DNA of 64,000 nucleotides from Lentzea alba (GTDB lineage Bacteria; Actinomycetota; Actinomycetes; Mycobacteriales; Pseudonocardiaceae). How positions within the stretch are numbered: the first letter of the stretch is position 1; every line of letters begins with the position of its first letter. Position numbers and translations under genes: made by a program. This document shows positions 1 to 7,377 of this stretch, piece after piece. The stretch lies in assembly GCF_011067745.1 (NCBI RefSeq), contig NZ_JAAMPJ010000005.1, positions 464,965 to 528,964 of the forward strand, in the 5' to 3' direction. The notes beneath the pieces are model-generated. The model made no database searches and had not been told where the DNA came from. It was given only the letters and a program-made list of their open reading frames with translations.

Positions 1-1
1 T

Positions 2-1534
2 TTCCCCAACGGCATGCCGCTGAGCAACCGCTGGTGGATCGCCATCGGGGCGTCGTTGTTCAGCGCTCTCGCCGGCACGATCGGGATCGCCTGGGCGTCG
101 TGGGGCAGTCCCGCCGACTTCTGGCAGATGCCTGGGGGCGGACTGGCCAAGATGATCACGTTGGTCGCGGTGCTCGCGGCTCTCGTCGCGGTGATCGCGG
201 CTGTGGTGTCGTTGTTCATCCGGTGGCGCCGGGCTGAAGGTGATGAACGGCGGCTGCTCGTGTGGGCTGTCGCGCTGTTGGCGTTGGCCGTCGTGGCGAC
301 CGTGGTGGAGACGACGGACGGACACGTCGCGTGGGTTGTTGGTGTGCTGGCGTTTCCGGCTGCCGCGGTCATCGCGATCGTGCGATACGGGTTGTACGAC
401 ATCAGCCTGCTGATTCACCGGTCGTTGCTGTACGGGTCGCTCACTGTGGTGCTGCTGCTGGTCTATCTCGGCGTGATGGTCGGGGCGGGCGAGCTGTTCA
501 CGAACGACGCCGAGGTGATCGGTGTGGTCGCGGCGGGGCTGGTGTTCGCGCCGATTCGCAGTTGGCTGCAGCGGCGGCTCGACCGGTGGCTGTTCGGGGA
601 GCGCTCGGATCCTTATGGCGCTTTGTCGACATTGAGCGAGAAGCTCGAACGGTCGCAGGACGTGTTGCCGACGGTGGCTCAGACCGTGGCGGAGTCGTTG
701 AAGCTGCCTTACGTGGCGATTCGCGGTGGGTCGGTGCTGGCCGAGCACGGGCGCAGTCGCGGGTGGCCGTTGCTGCGTTTTCCCATGACGTATCGGGGTT
801 CGCTGGTCGGCGAACTCGTCGTCGAGCCCCGTGCGCCCGATGAGCGGTTGAGCGATCGCGAGCTGAGTTTGCTCGTCGACCTCGCCCGTTCCACCGCGCC
901 GGCCGCGCAGTCGATCAAGCTGACCGCTGATCTGCAGCTCGCGCGCGAACGGCTCGTGCGGGCGCGCGAAGAGGAACGGTTGCGGCTGCGGCGCGATCTG
1001 CACGACGGGGTTGGGCCCGCGTTGGTCGGGATTCGGTTGCAGCTCAGGGCGTTGCGGCGGTCGCTCGGTGATGTGCTGGATCCGGTGCTGGGCGATGTCG
1101 ACTCGACGGCTGGTGAGGTGCGCCGGCTCGTGGACGGGTTGCGGCCGCCGATCCTCGACCAGGGGCTGGCGTTGGCGGTGCGGGACGAGGCCGCGCGGTT
1201 CCACGGAGACCTGCGGGTGCAGGTGGAGGCCGAGCAGATCGACGGGTTGTCCGCCGCGGTCGAGGTGGCGGCCTATCGGATCGTGGCGGAGGCGTTGACG
1301 AACACCGCGCGGCATTCCGGGGCGTCGACGTGCGTGATCAGCGTGCGGACCGACGGCGACCTGGTGGTGGAGATCGTCGACGACGGGCGTGGGGTGGCGG
1401 CGGACGCGCGGCCGGGTGTCGGGCTCGACTCGATGCGAGAACGCTGTGCGGAGCTGGGTGGATCGTGCACAGTGGGACCTGCGCAACCACATGGGACTCG
1501 GGTGGTGGCGCGGATCCCGTTGGAGGCCCAGTGA
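2..1534 (+). CDS. Sensor histidine kinase, 5' end outside window
   Basis: Membrane sensor kinase of the NarL/DegS-like (HisKA_3) type that would phosphorylate the regulator encoded next. The frame is open from base 2. The first ATG (14) sits inside an FPNGMPLSNRWW stretch that is normally internal in this family, so the true start lies upstream. Several membrane helices fill about the first 180 residues. The dimerisation helix carries the phospho-acceptor His (codon 1001-1003) in RRDLHDGVGPALVG. The ATPase domain shows EALTNTARHS, VDDGRG and GVGLDSMRER. The stop overlaps the GTG of the response regulator, so the two are translationally coupled. The stimulus cannot be read from the sequence. 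Confidence 0.9.
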   Translation, partial: FPNGMPLSNRWWIAIGASLFSALAGTIGIAWASWGSPADFWQMPGGGLAKMITLVAVLAALVAVIAAVVSLFIRWRRAEGDERRLLVWAVALLALAVVATVVETTDGHVAWVVGVLAFPAAAVIAIVRYGLYDISLLIHRSLLYGSLTVVLLLVYLGVMVGAGELFTNDAEVIGVVAAGLVFAPIRSWLQRRLDRWLFGERSDPYGALSTLSEKLERSQDVLPTVAQTVAESLKLPYVAIRGGSVLAEHGRSRGWPLLRFPMTYRGSLVGELVVEPRAPDERLSDRELSLLVDLARSTAPAAQSIKLTADLQLARERLVRAREEERLRLRRDLHDGVGPALVGIRLQLRALRRSLGDVLDPVLGDVDSTAGEVRRLVDGLRPPILDQGLALAVRDEAARFHGDLRVQVEAEQIDGLSAAVEVAAYRIVAEALTNTARHSGASTCVISVRTDGDLVVEIVDDGRGVAADARPGVGLDSMRERCAELGGSCTVGPAQPHGTRVVARIPLEAQ

Positions 1535-2175
1535 CTCGCGTTGTCATCGTGGACGACCACCCGGTGTTCCGGCGCGGGCTCAAAGCGTTGCTGGACGGTG
1601 AGGACGGGCTCGACGTCGTCGGCGAGGCGGCGGACGGGCTGTCGGCGGTGTCGGTCGTGCTGGACCTCGAACCGGACGTCGTCGTGATGGATCTGCACAT
1701 GCCCGGCCTGGGTGGGGTCGAGGCCGCCAAGCGGATCCTGGACGTGCTGCCGTCGTTGGGCGTGTTGGTTCTGACGATGCACGAGGACGACGAACTGGTG
1801 TTCGCGGCGATGAAGGCCGGTGCGCGGGGGTACCTCGTCAAGACGACCGACGACGACGAGATCGTGCGCGCCGTGCAGGCGATCGGGGCCGGTGAAGCGA
1901 TCTTCAGCGCCACCATCGCGCAACGGATGATGGGCTACTTCACCGCGATCTCGTCGTCGAAGGCCGTGGTGTTCCCGCAGCTCACCGACCGGGAACGGGA
2001 CGTGCTGGAGCTGATGGCGTCCGGGCTCGACAACACCTCGATCGCGCACCGGCTCTCGTTGTCGGGCAAGACCGTGCGCAACCGGGTGTCCGCGATCTTC
2101 ACCAAGCTGCAGGTGGCCGATCGCGCGCAGGCCATCGTCCGCGCCCGCGAGGCGGGACTCGGAAGTCCCCGCTAA
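1531..2175 (+). CDS. NarL/FixJ-family response regulator
   Basis: A 214-residue receiver plus LuxR-type DNA-binding protein, partner of the preceding kinase. GTG at 1531 overlaps the kinase TGA (GTGA), and the protein starts MTRVVIVDDHP as the family requires. The acidic pair is D8/D9, the phospho-acceptor D54 is in VVMDLHMPG, and the conserved Lys is in GYLVKT. The HTH region begins at LTDRERDVLELMASG and includes GKTVRNRVSAIFTKL, slightly unusual because most relatives read KTVKNHVS. It is predicted to bind DNA as a dimer when phosphorylated. Targets are unknown; nothing adjacent looks like an obvious output gene. Confidence 0.93.
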   Translation: MTRVVIVDDHPVFRRGLKALLDGEDGLDVVGEAADGLSAVSVVLDLEPDVVVMDLHMPGLGGVEAAKRILDVLPSLGVLVLTMHEDDELVFAAMKAGARGYLVKTTDDDEIVRAVQAIGAGEAIFSATIAQRMMGYFTAISSSKAVVFPQLTDRERDVLELMASGLDNTSIAHRLSLSGKTVRNRVSAIFTKLQVADRAQAIVRAREAGLGSPR

Positions 2176-2248
2176 GTCGGGACAACGGTCACCTGACAGC
2201 GGGACTGGATCCCCGATGGGATCGGCGTCATCCGCCGAAGGGGGCCCG

Positions 2249-2794
2249 ATGGACATCACCTGGGACGTCGCACACGCGCGGCTCAGCCACGAACGAATGC
2301 TGCACATCACTCAGGCGCTCATCTCGATGCGCCCGGAAACCGTCACGCTGGGCGGAGGAGAGCCTCTCACCGTGCCCGGCCTGTTCGAGATCGTCGAGGC
2401 GTTCCGCGCCGGCGGCATCGACGTGGTGCTCCGGACGTCCGGCAAGTCGCTGCACCCGTCGATGGTGCGGACGCTGCTGGCCTCCTGCGCACGCATCGAG
2501 GTGTGCGCGATGGCGTTCACGCACGCCATGCACGCGTTGCACCTGCTCGACATCGGTGCCGCCAAGCTCGACCGGGCCGCCGTGTTCGGGCTCGACGCGA
2601 CCGGCATCCGGCGCGGGTTCGACCGGCTGGAGGACTTCTGCGCCACCACCGCGTTCGAGCTGCCGCACCTGTCGTTCATCGCGCTGGGCGACACGATCGG
2701 CTCGGACCACGCGCAGTACCTGCAGTCGCTCGCGCCTCAGACCGTGCGCGTGACGGTCGAGACCGCGAACACCTCGGTGGTCAGAGCGAGTTGA
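2249..2794 (+). CDS. Radical-SAM-like protein without the cysteine motif
   Basis: A 181-residue protein resembling the middle of a radical SAM enzyme. TVTLGGGEPL matches the SAM-contacting GGEP strand, followed by a LFEIVEAFRAGGIDVVLRTSG-type helix and strand. The N-terminal CxxxCxxC that would bind the 4Fe-4S cluster is missing: only about 35 residues precede GGGEP, and the region before that belongs to the regulator gene. The start at 2249 follows a good AAGGGGG site; an upstream ATG at 2216 has none. Remaining cysteines (SCARIEVC, DFC) do not form the motif. It may be a degenerate enzyme or a SAM or peptide binder. Function is not recognised. Confidence 0.7.
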   Translation: MDITWDVAHARLSHERMLHITQALISMRPETVTLGGGEPLTVPGLFEIVEAFRAGGIDVVLRTSGKSLHPSMVRTLLASCARIEVCAMAFTHAMHALHLLDIGAAKLDRAAVFGLDATGIRRGFDRLEDFCATTAFELPHLSFIALGDTIGSDHAQYLQSLAPQTVRVTVETANTSVVRAS

Positions 2795-2954
2795 TCAGGG
2801 CGCGCCAGGCAACGTTGGAGAACGCGAGAACGTCACCGCTCGCGTTCTTCGTATCGCGCACCAACGCGTTCTCGGCCAGCGACACCTCCACGCAGCTTTC
2901 GGCAGTACCGCCGTTGCTGTAACTGCTCTTACGCCAGGTCCGTTCCGCCGTCAT
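2781..2954 (-). CDS. DUF397 small protein
   Basis: A 57-residue protein of the DUF397 family, beginning MTAERTWRKSSYSNGG and containing CVEV, LVRDTK and AFSNVAWRAL, all typical positions of the family. In actinomycetes these proteins are encoded next to WhiJ-like XRE regulators with a DUF5753 tail and are thought to act with them, possibly as an antagonist. Here the ATG overlaps the last 26 bases of the XRE gene, so the pair is co-translated. The 3' end overlaps the convergent radical-SAM-like gene by 14 bases. Confidence 0.9.
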   Translation of the reverse strand: MTAERTWRKSSYSNGGTAESCVEVSLAENALVRDTKNASGDVLAFSNVAWRALINSL

Positions 2955-3774
2955 GAGGGTCCTCTCGAAGTCCGCTGACGTACTCCGCCAGCTTGCGCTT
3001 CGATTGTTCCGCATCCAGGGCGACAGCATCCAGCCGCTCAAAGAGCCTCTTGGCCCGCGCAACGGCGACGGTGTCCTGCGCCCACACCTGAGCTGTTTCG
3101 GACTCGCTGTACACCACCGGGGCTGCCTTGCCGAACTCGTACAGCGTGGCCGGTGAGCGGAAGGCGCAGACGTTTGCAGGTACGACCCGGAGGATGTGGG
3201 TGTTGAAGAGAAGGCGCAGGTACTGGTCTTCGCGAAGACGCGCATCACCCAGCGGCAGTTGTAGAGCCAACTCGTGCACGTAGAACACGCATTCCGGCCG
3301 GCTGGGCCGCCTCATGATCGTTTGCCGCTCCATGCGCACCTGGACGAGCCTCTCGATGTCCTCGGGCGCTTCGATGTGGGAGTCGACGAACAGCTGCCGC
3401 GCGTAATCCTCCGTCTGCATCAGGCCGTGCATGATCAGGACGTCGTAGGAGAAGATCTTCGTGGCCATCGCCTCTGTCATCGCGAGTGTGCGCACGTTGT
3501 CCGTCACCTGGGCGAAGAACAGATCGAAGGCGTTGTAGTAGCGGCTGCGGAACTCGTTGGCGAAGTTGATGTCCTTGCCGCACGTCGCCAGGTACTGGAC
3601 GAGATCGACCTCGCTCGCCCGCACCTTGCCGAGTTCGATGTCGGACACCTTGCTCGGGTCCCAGCCGAGCTGTATGGCCATCGCGCGGCCGTGGAACGAG
3701 GTGCAGGACTCCCTCAGGTGGCGCAGCTCGTCCCCGAGATCCCGGCTGTACGGGGTGGAAATGATCGCGGTCAT
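2929..3774 (-). CDS. XRE/DUF5753 (WhiJ-like) transcriptional regulator
   Basis: A 281-residue regulator. The N-terminal helix-turn-helix runs about residues 10-70 (GDELRHLRESC, GWDPSKVSDIELGK). A DUF5753 domain follows from about residue 95 (IFSYDVLIMHGLMQTEDYA, RMERQTIMRR, LRVVPANVCA, YSESETAQVWAQ). This family with a DUF397 partner is abundant in Streptomyces and Pseudonocardiales and includes development- and antibiotic-linked loci. The start MTAIISTPYSRDLGDELR suits the family. The downstream DUF397 gene overlaps it. The ligand and regulated genes are unknown; autoregulation is usual for the family but cannot be seen here. Confidence 0.92.
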   Translation of the reverse strand: MTAIISTPYSRDLGDELRHLRESCTSFHGRAMAIQLGWDPSKVSDIELGKVRASEVDLVQYLATCGKDINFANEFRSRYYNAFDLFFAQVTDNVRTLAMTEAMATKIFSYDVLIMHGLMQTEDYARQLFVDSHIEAPEDIERLVQVRMERQTIMRRPSRPECVFYVHELALQLPLGDARLREDQYLRLLFNTHILRVVPANVCAFRSPATLYEFGKAAPVVYSESETAQVWAQDTVAVARAKRLFERLDAVALDAEQSKRKLAEYVSGLREDPHDGGTDLA

Positions 3775-3809
3775 GCCGTTCGACGGTAGGGCTTGGATTC
3801 ATTCCATGG

Positions 3810-3842
3810 CAGCGGCTCGTTCGGGTGAAAACGGAGCCGCTG
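3810..3842 (-). terminator. Hairpin after the reductase gene
   Basis: Inverted repeat CAGCGGCTC ... GAGCCGCTG with a 15-base loop, eight bases past the stop of the minus-strand reductase gene. No clear T run follows, as is common in high-GC actinomycetes. Confidence 0.5.
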
Positions 3843-3849
3843 TCGCAAA

Positions 3850-4467
3850 TCAGGTCCGCGGCACCGCCGAGCCCGGGTCGATGCCGGAGAACGCCAGTCC
3901 GATGACGAACCCGGCGACTTCTTCGAGCTGCCGGGCACGCCTCAGCGGTCCGAGCACCGCCGGCCGTGCGCCCACGTCGCGCACCAGGTCAGCGGTGATC
4001 CGCAGCGCGTCCTCGTGGTCACCGGCGAGCACCACGGTCACCGACGCGCGATCCTCGTTCCACTGATCCGCCGGAAACATGTGGAACGCCTTGACCACTC
4101 GGGCACCCGGCGCCCAGTCTGCGACGTGTTCGGCCGCCGACCGGCCGTCCGGGGTGAGCAGCTCGCCGACGCCGTGTGCGACCGCGTTGGTGGGGTCGAT
4201 CAACGGCGTGCCGGCCAGCGAACCCTCGGCCGCCCCAGCGGTGCGCAGGGCGTCCGGGAGTCCTTGCCACGACACGGCGAGCAGCACGGCGTCCCGCCCT
4301 GTGACCGCTTCTGACATGGGGACGGCCCGAGCCGTCCCCATTCGCGCGGCCGCGGCTGCGGCCTTGTCCGGTGAGCGACCACCCACCAACACCTCGTGCC
4401 CGGCGCGGATCCACCTCGTGCCCAACGCGACGGCCAGGGTGCCGGTGCCCAGAATTCCTGTTCGCAT
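3850..4467 (-). CDS. NADP/F420-type reductase, NAD(P)-binding
   Basis: A 205-residue protein with an N-terminal Rossmann fold (MRTGILGTGTLAVALGTRW, GGRSPDKAAA) and the later signature RVVKAFHMFPADQW, seen in F420-dependent NADP reductases and related NAD-binding proteins. In the best-known members it would move hydride between F420 and NADP; the substrate here is uncertain because many relatives are generic oxidoreductases. Starting at the ATG at 4465-4467 (minus strand) places the GxGxxA loop at the N terminus. It is divergently transcribed from an HxlR regulator with a short shared intergenic region, the usual arrangement for a regulator controlling its neighbour. Confidence 0.8.
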   Translation of the reverse strand: MRTGILGTGTLAVALGTRWIRAGHEVLVGGRSPDKAAAAAARMGTARAVPMSEAVTGRDAVLLAVSWQGLPDALRTAGAAEGSLAGTPLIDPTNAVAHGVGELLTPDGRSAAEHVADWAPGARVVKAFHMFPADQWNEDRASVTVVLAGDHEDALRITADLVRDVGARPAVLGPLRRARQLEEVAGFVIGLAFSGIDPGSAVPRT

Positions 4468-4473
4468 GAGAGC

Positions 4474-4504
4474 TAACCTAGGAAGCCGACGCACACCGAT
4501 CGGT
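4474..4504. promoter_or_regulatory. Divergent promoter region with palindrome
   Basis: The 64-base gap between the divergent reductase and HxlR genes holds a perfect 10-base palindrome ACCGATCGGT (4495-4504) and a TAGGTT-like -10 on the minus strand (4474-4479). It is a plausible HxlR operator, inferred only from position. Confidence 0.4.
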
Positions 4505-4531
4505 AGGAAACGGACCCGCGAGCATGGCGCC

Positions 4532-4891
4532 ATGAACGACGAGTTGCTCGTGGACTGTCGGCTGCGCGCGGCCACGGAGCTGTTGTCCCACGCCTGGGAC
4601 CCGGTCGTGCTCGCCGGCCTGCGCGGCGGGCCGCGGCGCCGTTCCGAGCTGCTCGTCGCGCTGGGCGGTCTCAGCGACAAGGTGCTGACCGAGACCCTGC
4701 GCCGGCTGCACGCCAACGGCCTGGTCGAACGTCGCAGCTACCCGGCCGCGCCGCCCCGCGTCGAATACCGGTTGAGCGCGCTGGGCGTGAGCCTCGTCGA
4801 AGGTCCGCTGCGTGAGCTGGGCCAGTGGATCGTCGAGCACGGCGACGAGCTGCTGGAAGCACAGGAGCGGACCACTCCCTCGGCGGTCTGA
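4532..4891 (+). CDS. HxlR-family winged-helix regulator
   Basis: A 119-residue regulator of the HxlR family. The core reads ATELLSHAWDPVVLAGLRGGPRRRSELLVALGGLSDKVLTETLRRLHANGLVER, the standard winged helix of this family, followed by YRLSALG and a C-terminal dimerisation helix (LRELGQWIVEHGDEL). Unlike redox-sensing members such as HypR it lacks a conserved N-terminal pair of cysteines; only VDCRLR has one. The ATG at 4532 has a weak upstream site. It is divergent from the NAD(P)-binding reductase, which is its most likely target. Confidence 0.9.
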   Translation: MNDELLVDCRLRAATELLSHAWDPVVLAGLRGGPRRRSELLVALGGLSDKVLTETLRRLHANGLVERRSYPAAPPRVEYRLSALGVSLVEGPLRELGQWIVEHGDELLEAQERTTPSAV

Positions 4892-4911
4892 GCGCACGCG
4901 TCCGAGAGCGC

Positions 4912-5847
4912 TCAGAAGATCTCGCCGCGGGCTGCGAACACGTCCGCGACAGGGCTTTGCGCGCCGAGCGCGAGCCGCAGCAGCACACGTGCCTTGCGCG
5001 GGCACAGCCATCCGGCCATCACCACACCGCGCTTGATCAGGTCCGATTCGGACCCGGTGAAGCCGTAGGTGTTCCGGAACGTGGTGCCCATGCCGGTCCG
5101 CGTCGCCACCACGACCGGGAAACGCGCACGCGAGATCGCCTCGGCCATGCCCGCCGAGACGTGTCCGACGCCCGTGGCGGCGACGACGACTCCGCCCACG
5201 TTCAGCCAGTCGAGGAGTGAGCCGTCGTCATCCAGCGTCGCCTCGATCAGCGGAACCGTTGGCACGTCTTGGGGTCGTGGCAACGCGGGCAGCTGGTGCG
5301 CGGGGTGGAAGTACTGCGGGCCGCCCTCGATGACGAGCCCCAGCGGGCCAGGGAACGACTCGAAGGCGTTCAGCAGGCTGCTGTGGGCTTTGCGCACCCA
5401 GCGGGCGGCGTGGATCTCGTCGTTCAACACGAGCAGGGCGCCGCGGCCGCGTGAGTTCGGGGCGGCGGCAACGGCGACGGCGGCGGCGAGGTTGGCCGGG
5501 CCGTCGGCGCCGGGAAGTCCGGGGTGGCGCATCGCGCCGGTGACGACGACCGGTTCCTCGTGCGGCCACAGGCAGTCGAAGAAGTACGCGGTCTCTTCGA
5601 GGGTGTCGGTGCCCTGGATGATCACGACGCCCTGGGCGCCCTGGGAGACCTGCTTGTCGGCCCAGTCGAAGGCGTCCAGCAGCGTGGTGAACGTGAGCGA
5701 GGCGCCCGGAATCGTTGCCAGGGTCGCGATCTCGCCCACTTCGAGGCCCTGGACGAGGTCTTTCGCACCCAGGGTCGGTGACACCGCACCGGAGCCCGTC
5801 ATCGTGATCGTGCCGCCGAGCGATGCCACCGCCACCTGTGAGCTCAT
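4912..5847 (-). CDS. L-asparaginase family amidohydrolase
   Basis: A 311-residue type I/II asparaginase, hydrolysing asparagine (possibly glutamine) to aspartate and ammonia. Both catalytic threonine motifs are present: VASLGGTITMT at the N terminus and IIQGTDTLEETAYFFD around residue 80. TGAMRHPGLPGADGPANL also fits. There is no signal peptide, so it is cytoplasmic. It lies 15 bases downstream of a secreted lyase-fold gene on the same strand and could be read through from it. The C-terminal ARVLLRLAL region is normal, so the gene looks intact. Confidence 0.92.
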   Translation of the reverse strand: MSSQVAVASLGGTITMTGSGAVSPTLGAKDLVQGLEVGEIATLATIPGASLTFTTLLDAFDWADKQVSQGAQGVVIIQGTDTLEETAYFFDCLWPHEEPVVVTGAMRHPGLPGADGPANLAAAVAVAAAPNSRGRGALLVLNDEIHAARWVRKAHSSLLNAFESFPGPLGLVIEGGPQYFHPAHQLPALPRPQDVPTVPLIEATLDDDGSLLDWLNVGGVVVAATGVGHVSAGMAEAISRARFPVVVATRTGMGTTFRNTYGFTGSESDLIKRGVVMAGWLCPRKARVLLRLALGAQSPVADVFAARGEIF

Positions 5848-5862
5848 GCCCTCACCTTAGGG

Positions 5863-6516
5863 TCACTGGCGCCAGTACGTGATGTTGCGGAACCGGGCTT
5901 CGGCACGGCCGCTGCCATGGTGGTAGACGCCGTTCTTGAAGTGTCGGGTGGCCCTGCCGCGGTCGTTCACCGTGGCCTTGAGGACGCCGCCCGCGTAGAC
6001 CTTGATCTTGCCGGTGCCGCCCGCGACGGCGGAGTGCTCGACGCGGATGCGGGTCCAGGTGTTGTAGATGCCGGCCGCGATGACCGTGCTCGTGTAGTAC
6101 CGCAGCGTGCCGCCGTTGGCGTTGGTGACGTTGAGCATGAAGTCGGTGGCCGGCGTGCCGGGGTCGCCGCCGCGCACGCGCAGGATCTGCATGACGGTGG
6201 GGCCGTTGACGCCGCTGGGCACGAAGATCTCGCCCTCCCAGGCGTGCTGGCCGCTGGAGTACTCCTGTGCCCAGCGCATTTCGGTGCGCGGGTCGGTGCT
6301 GCTGCCTTCGCTCATGGGCTCGTCGGTGTCGTAGACCCACATCGAGTGGACGCCGCCTTCGTGCTTGTAGCGGGCGCTCTGCGGCAGGTTCCACGGTTTT
6401 TGGATCTTGTAGGTGAACGGCGTCTGCGTCCAGGCGGGGGCCGCTTGCGCAGGCGTCGGCGTCGCGAGCAGGGCGACGGCGGGCAGGGCGAACAGGGAAC
6501 GACGGGGCAGGGTCAC
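5863..6516 (-). CDS. Secreted PL7-like (alginate-lyase-fold) protein
   Basis: A 217-residue exported protein. A twin-arginine-like leader (MTLPRRSLFALPAVALL, cleavage near AQA-AP) precedes a beta-jelly-roll domain with DPRTEMRW, TVMQIL and HFKNGVYHHGSGRAEARFRNITYW. These occupy the places of the PL7 alginate-lyase motifs RSELR, QIH and YFKAGVY. The catalytic His of QIH is Leu here, so either activity or assignment is uncertain. GTG at 6516 follows GGAGG by five bases. A DasR-like operator lies just upstream and a 238-residue-class paralogue is encoded next. Likely role: binding or cleavage of an extracellular polysaccharide, perhaps amino-sugar containing. Confidence 0.72.
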   Translation of the reverse strand: MTLPRRSLFALPAVALLATPTPAQAAPAWTQTPFTYKIQKPWNLPQSARYKHEGGVHSMWVYDTDEPMSEGSSTDPRTEMRWAQEYSSGQHAWEGEIFVPSGVNGPTVMQILRVRGGDPGTPATDFMLNVTNANGGTLRYYTSTVIAAGIYNTWTRIRVEHSAVAGGTGKIKVYAGGVLKATVNDRGRATRHFKNGVYHHGSGRAEARFRNITYWRQ

Positions 6517-6536
6517 GTGGTCCTCCGGCCTCGGTT

Positions 6537-6552
6537 AATGGTCTGGACCAGG
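6537..6552. promoter_or_regulatory. DasR-like dre operator
   Basis: TGGTCTGGACCA (6539-6550) differs at one base from the GntR/DasR dre core TGGTCTAGACCA. It lies 23 bases upstream of the GTG of the first lyase-like gene, where binding would block transcription start. Confidence 0.7.
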
Positions 6553-6605
6553 ATCTCCACACCGAGGCCGGACTCCGCAACGTCTGAGCTGTACCGAAAT
6601 TCCGG

Positions 6606-7283
6606 TCACTGGCGCCAGTAGGTGATGTTGCGGAAGCGGGCCTCCGCACGGCCGCTGCCGTGGTGGTAGACGCCGTTCTTGAAGTAGCGCGTCGCCGGCC
6701 CCTCGTCCTGGTGGGTCAGCTTGAGGGCGCCGTTGTAGTAGGTCCTGACGGTGCCCCGGCCGCCCGCGACAGCGGTGTGCTCGACGCGGATCCTGAACCA
6801 CTTGTTGTAGATGCCGGTCGCGACGACCTGGTTGCTGTCCTTGCGCAGGGTGCCGCCGTTGATGTTGGCGACGTTGAGCATCACGTCGGTGGCGCGGGTG
6901 CCGTCCGGGCGGCTGCCGCGCAGGATCTGCACGACGGTCGGGCCGCTGCCGCCGGACGGGATGTAGATCTCGCCTTCCCAGGCGCGTGAGCCGCTGGAGT
7001 ACTCCTGGTTGAAGCGCATCTCGGTGCGCGGATCCGTTGGGCTGCCTTGGGTGTGGGGCTGGTCGTAGTCGTAGACCCACATCGTGTGCACGCCGCCCTC
7101 GAACTTGTAGCGGGCGCTCAGCGCGAGGTTGTACGGCTTCTGCATCGTGTAGGTGTACGGCGCCGACACCCACTGCGCGGACGGCGGCTGAGCGAGGGCC
7201 TGAGCCGCCGGCGCCACGATCAGGGGTGCGGTCAACGCGAGGGCTAGAACGGAGCGTCGCGTGTGGAGAGCAGGGGTTTCCAC
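6606..7283 (-). CDS. Secreted PL7-like protein, tandem paralogue
   Basis: A 225-residue paralogue of the gene to its left: DPRTEMRF, YSSGSRAWEGEIYIPSGG, VVQILRG and YFKNGVYHHGSG all recur, and the last 25 residues are almost identical. The leader VETPALHTRRSVLALALTAPL looks like a Tat signal with cleavage near ALA-QPP. GTG at 7281-7283 (minus strand) follows GGAGG by eight bases; an ATG 39 bases upstream would overlap the operator and is less likely. As in the paralogue, the PL7 catalytic His in QIH is replaced by Leu. The pair looks like a duplication with each copy keeping its own dre site. Confidence 0.72.
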   Translation of the reverse strand: METPALHTRRSVLALALTAPLIVAPAAQALAQPPSAQWVSAPYTYTMQKPYNLALSARYKFEGGVHTMWVYDYDQPHTQGSPTDPRTEMRFNQEYSSGSRAWEGEIYIPSGGSGPTVVQILRGSRPDGTRATDVMLNVANINGGTLRKDSNQVVATGIYNKWFRIRVEHTAVAGGRGTVRTYYNGALKLTHQDEGPATRYFKNGVYHHGSGRAEARFRNITYWRQ

Positions 7284-7306
7284 GATGAATCCCTCCGACC
7301 TTCGAT

Positions 7307-7324
7307 AAGTGGTCTGTACCACTT
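7307..7324. promoter_or_regulatory. DasR-like dre operator (strong)
   Basis: AAGTGGTCTGTACCACTT is a perfect 7-base inverted repeat around CTGT and matches the 16-base dre consensus AGTGGTCTAGACCACT at all but the two central bases. It lies 23 bases upstream of the second lyase-like gene. Confidence 0.75.
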
Positions 7325-7377
7325 TGAGGGCACGAAGGCGGAGGGATCAATACTTCGTTCAAGTTCCGGAACTAGAT

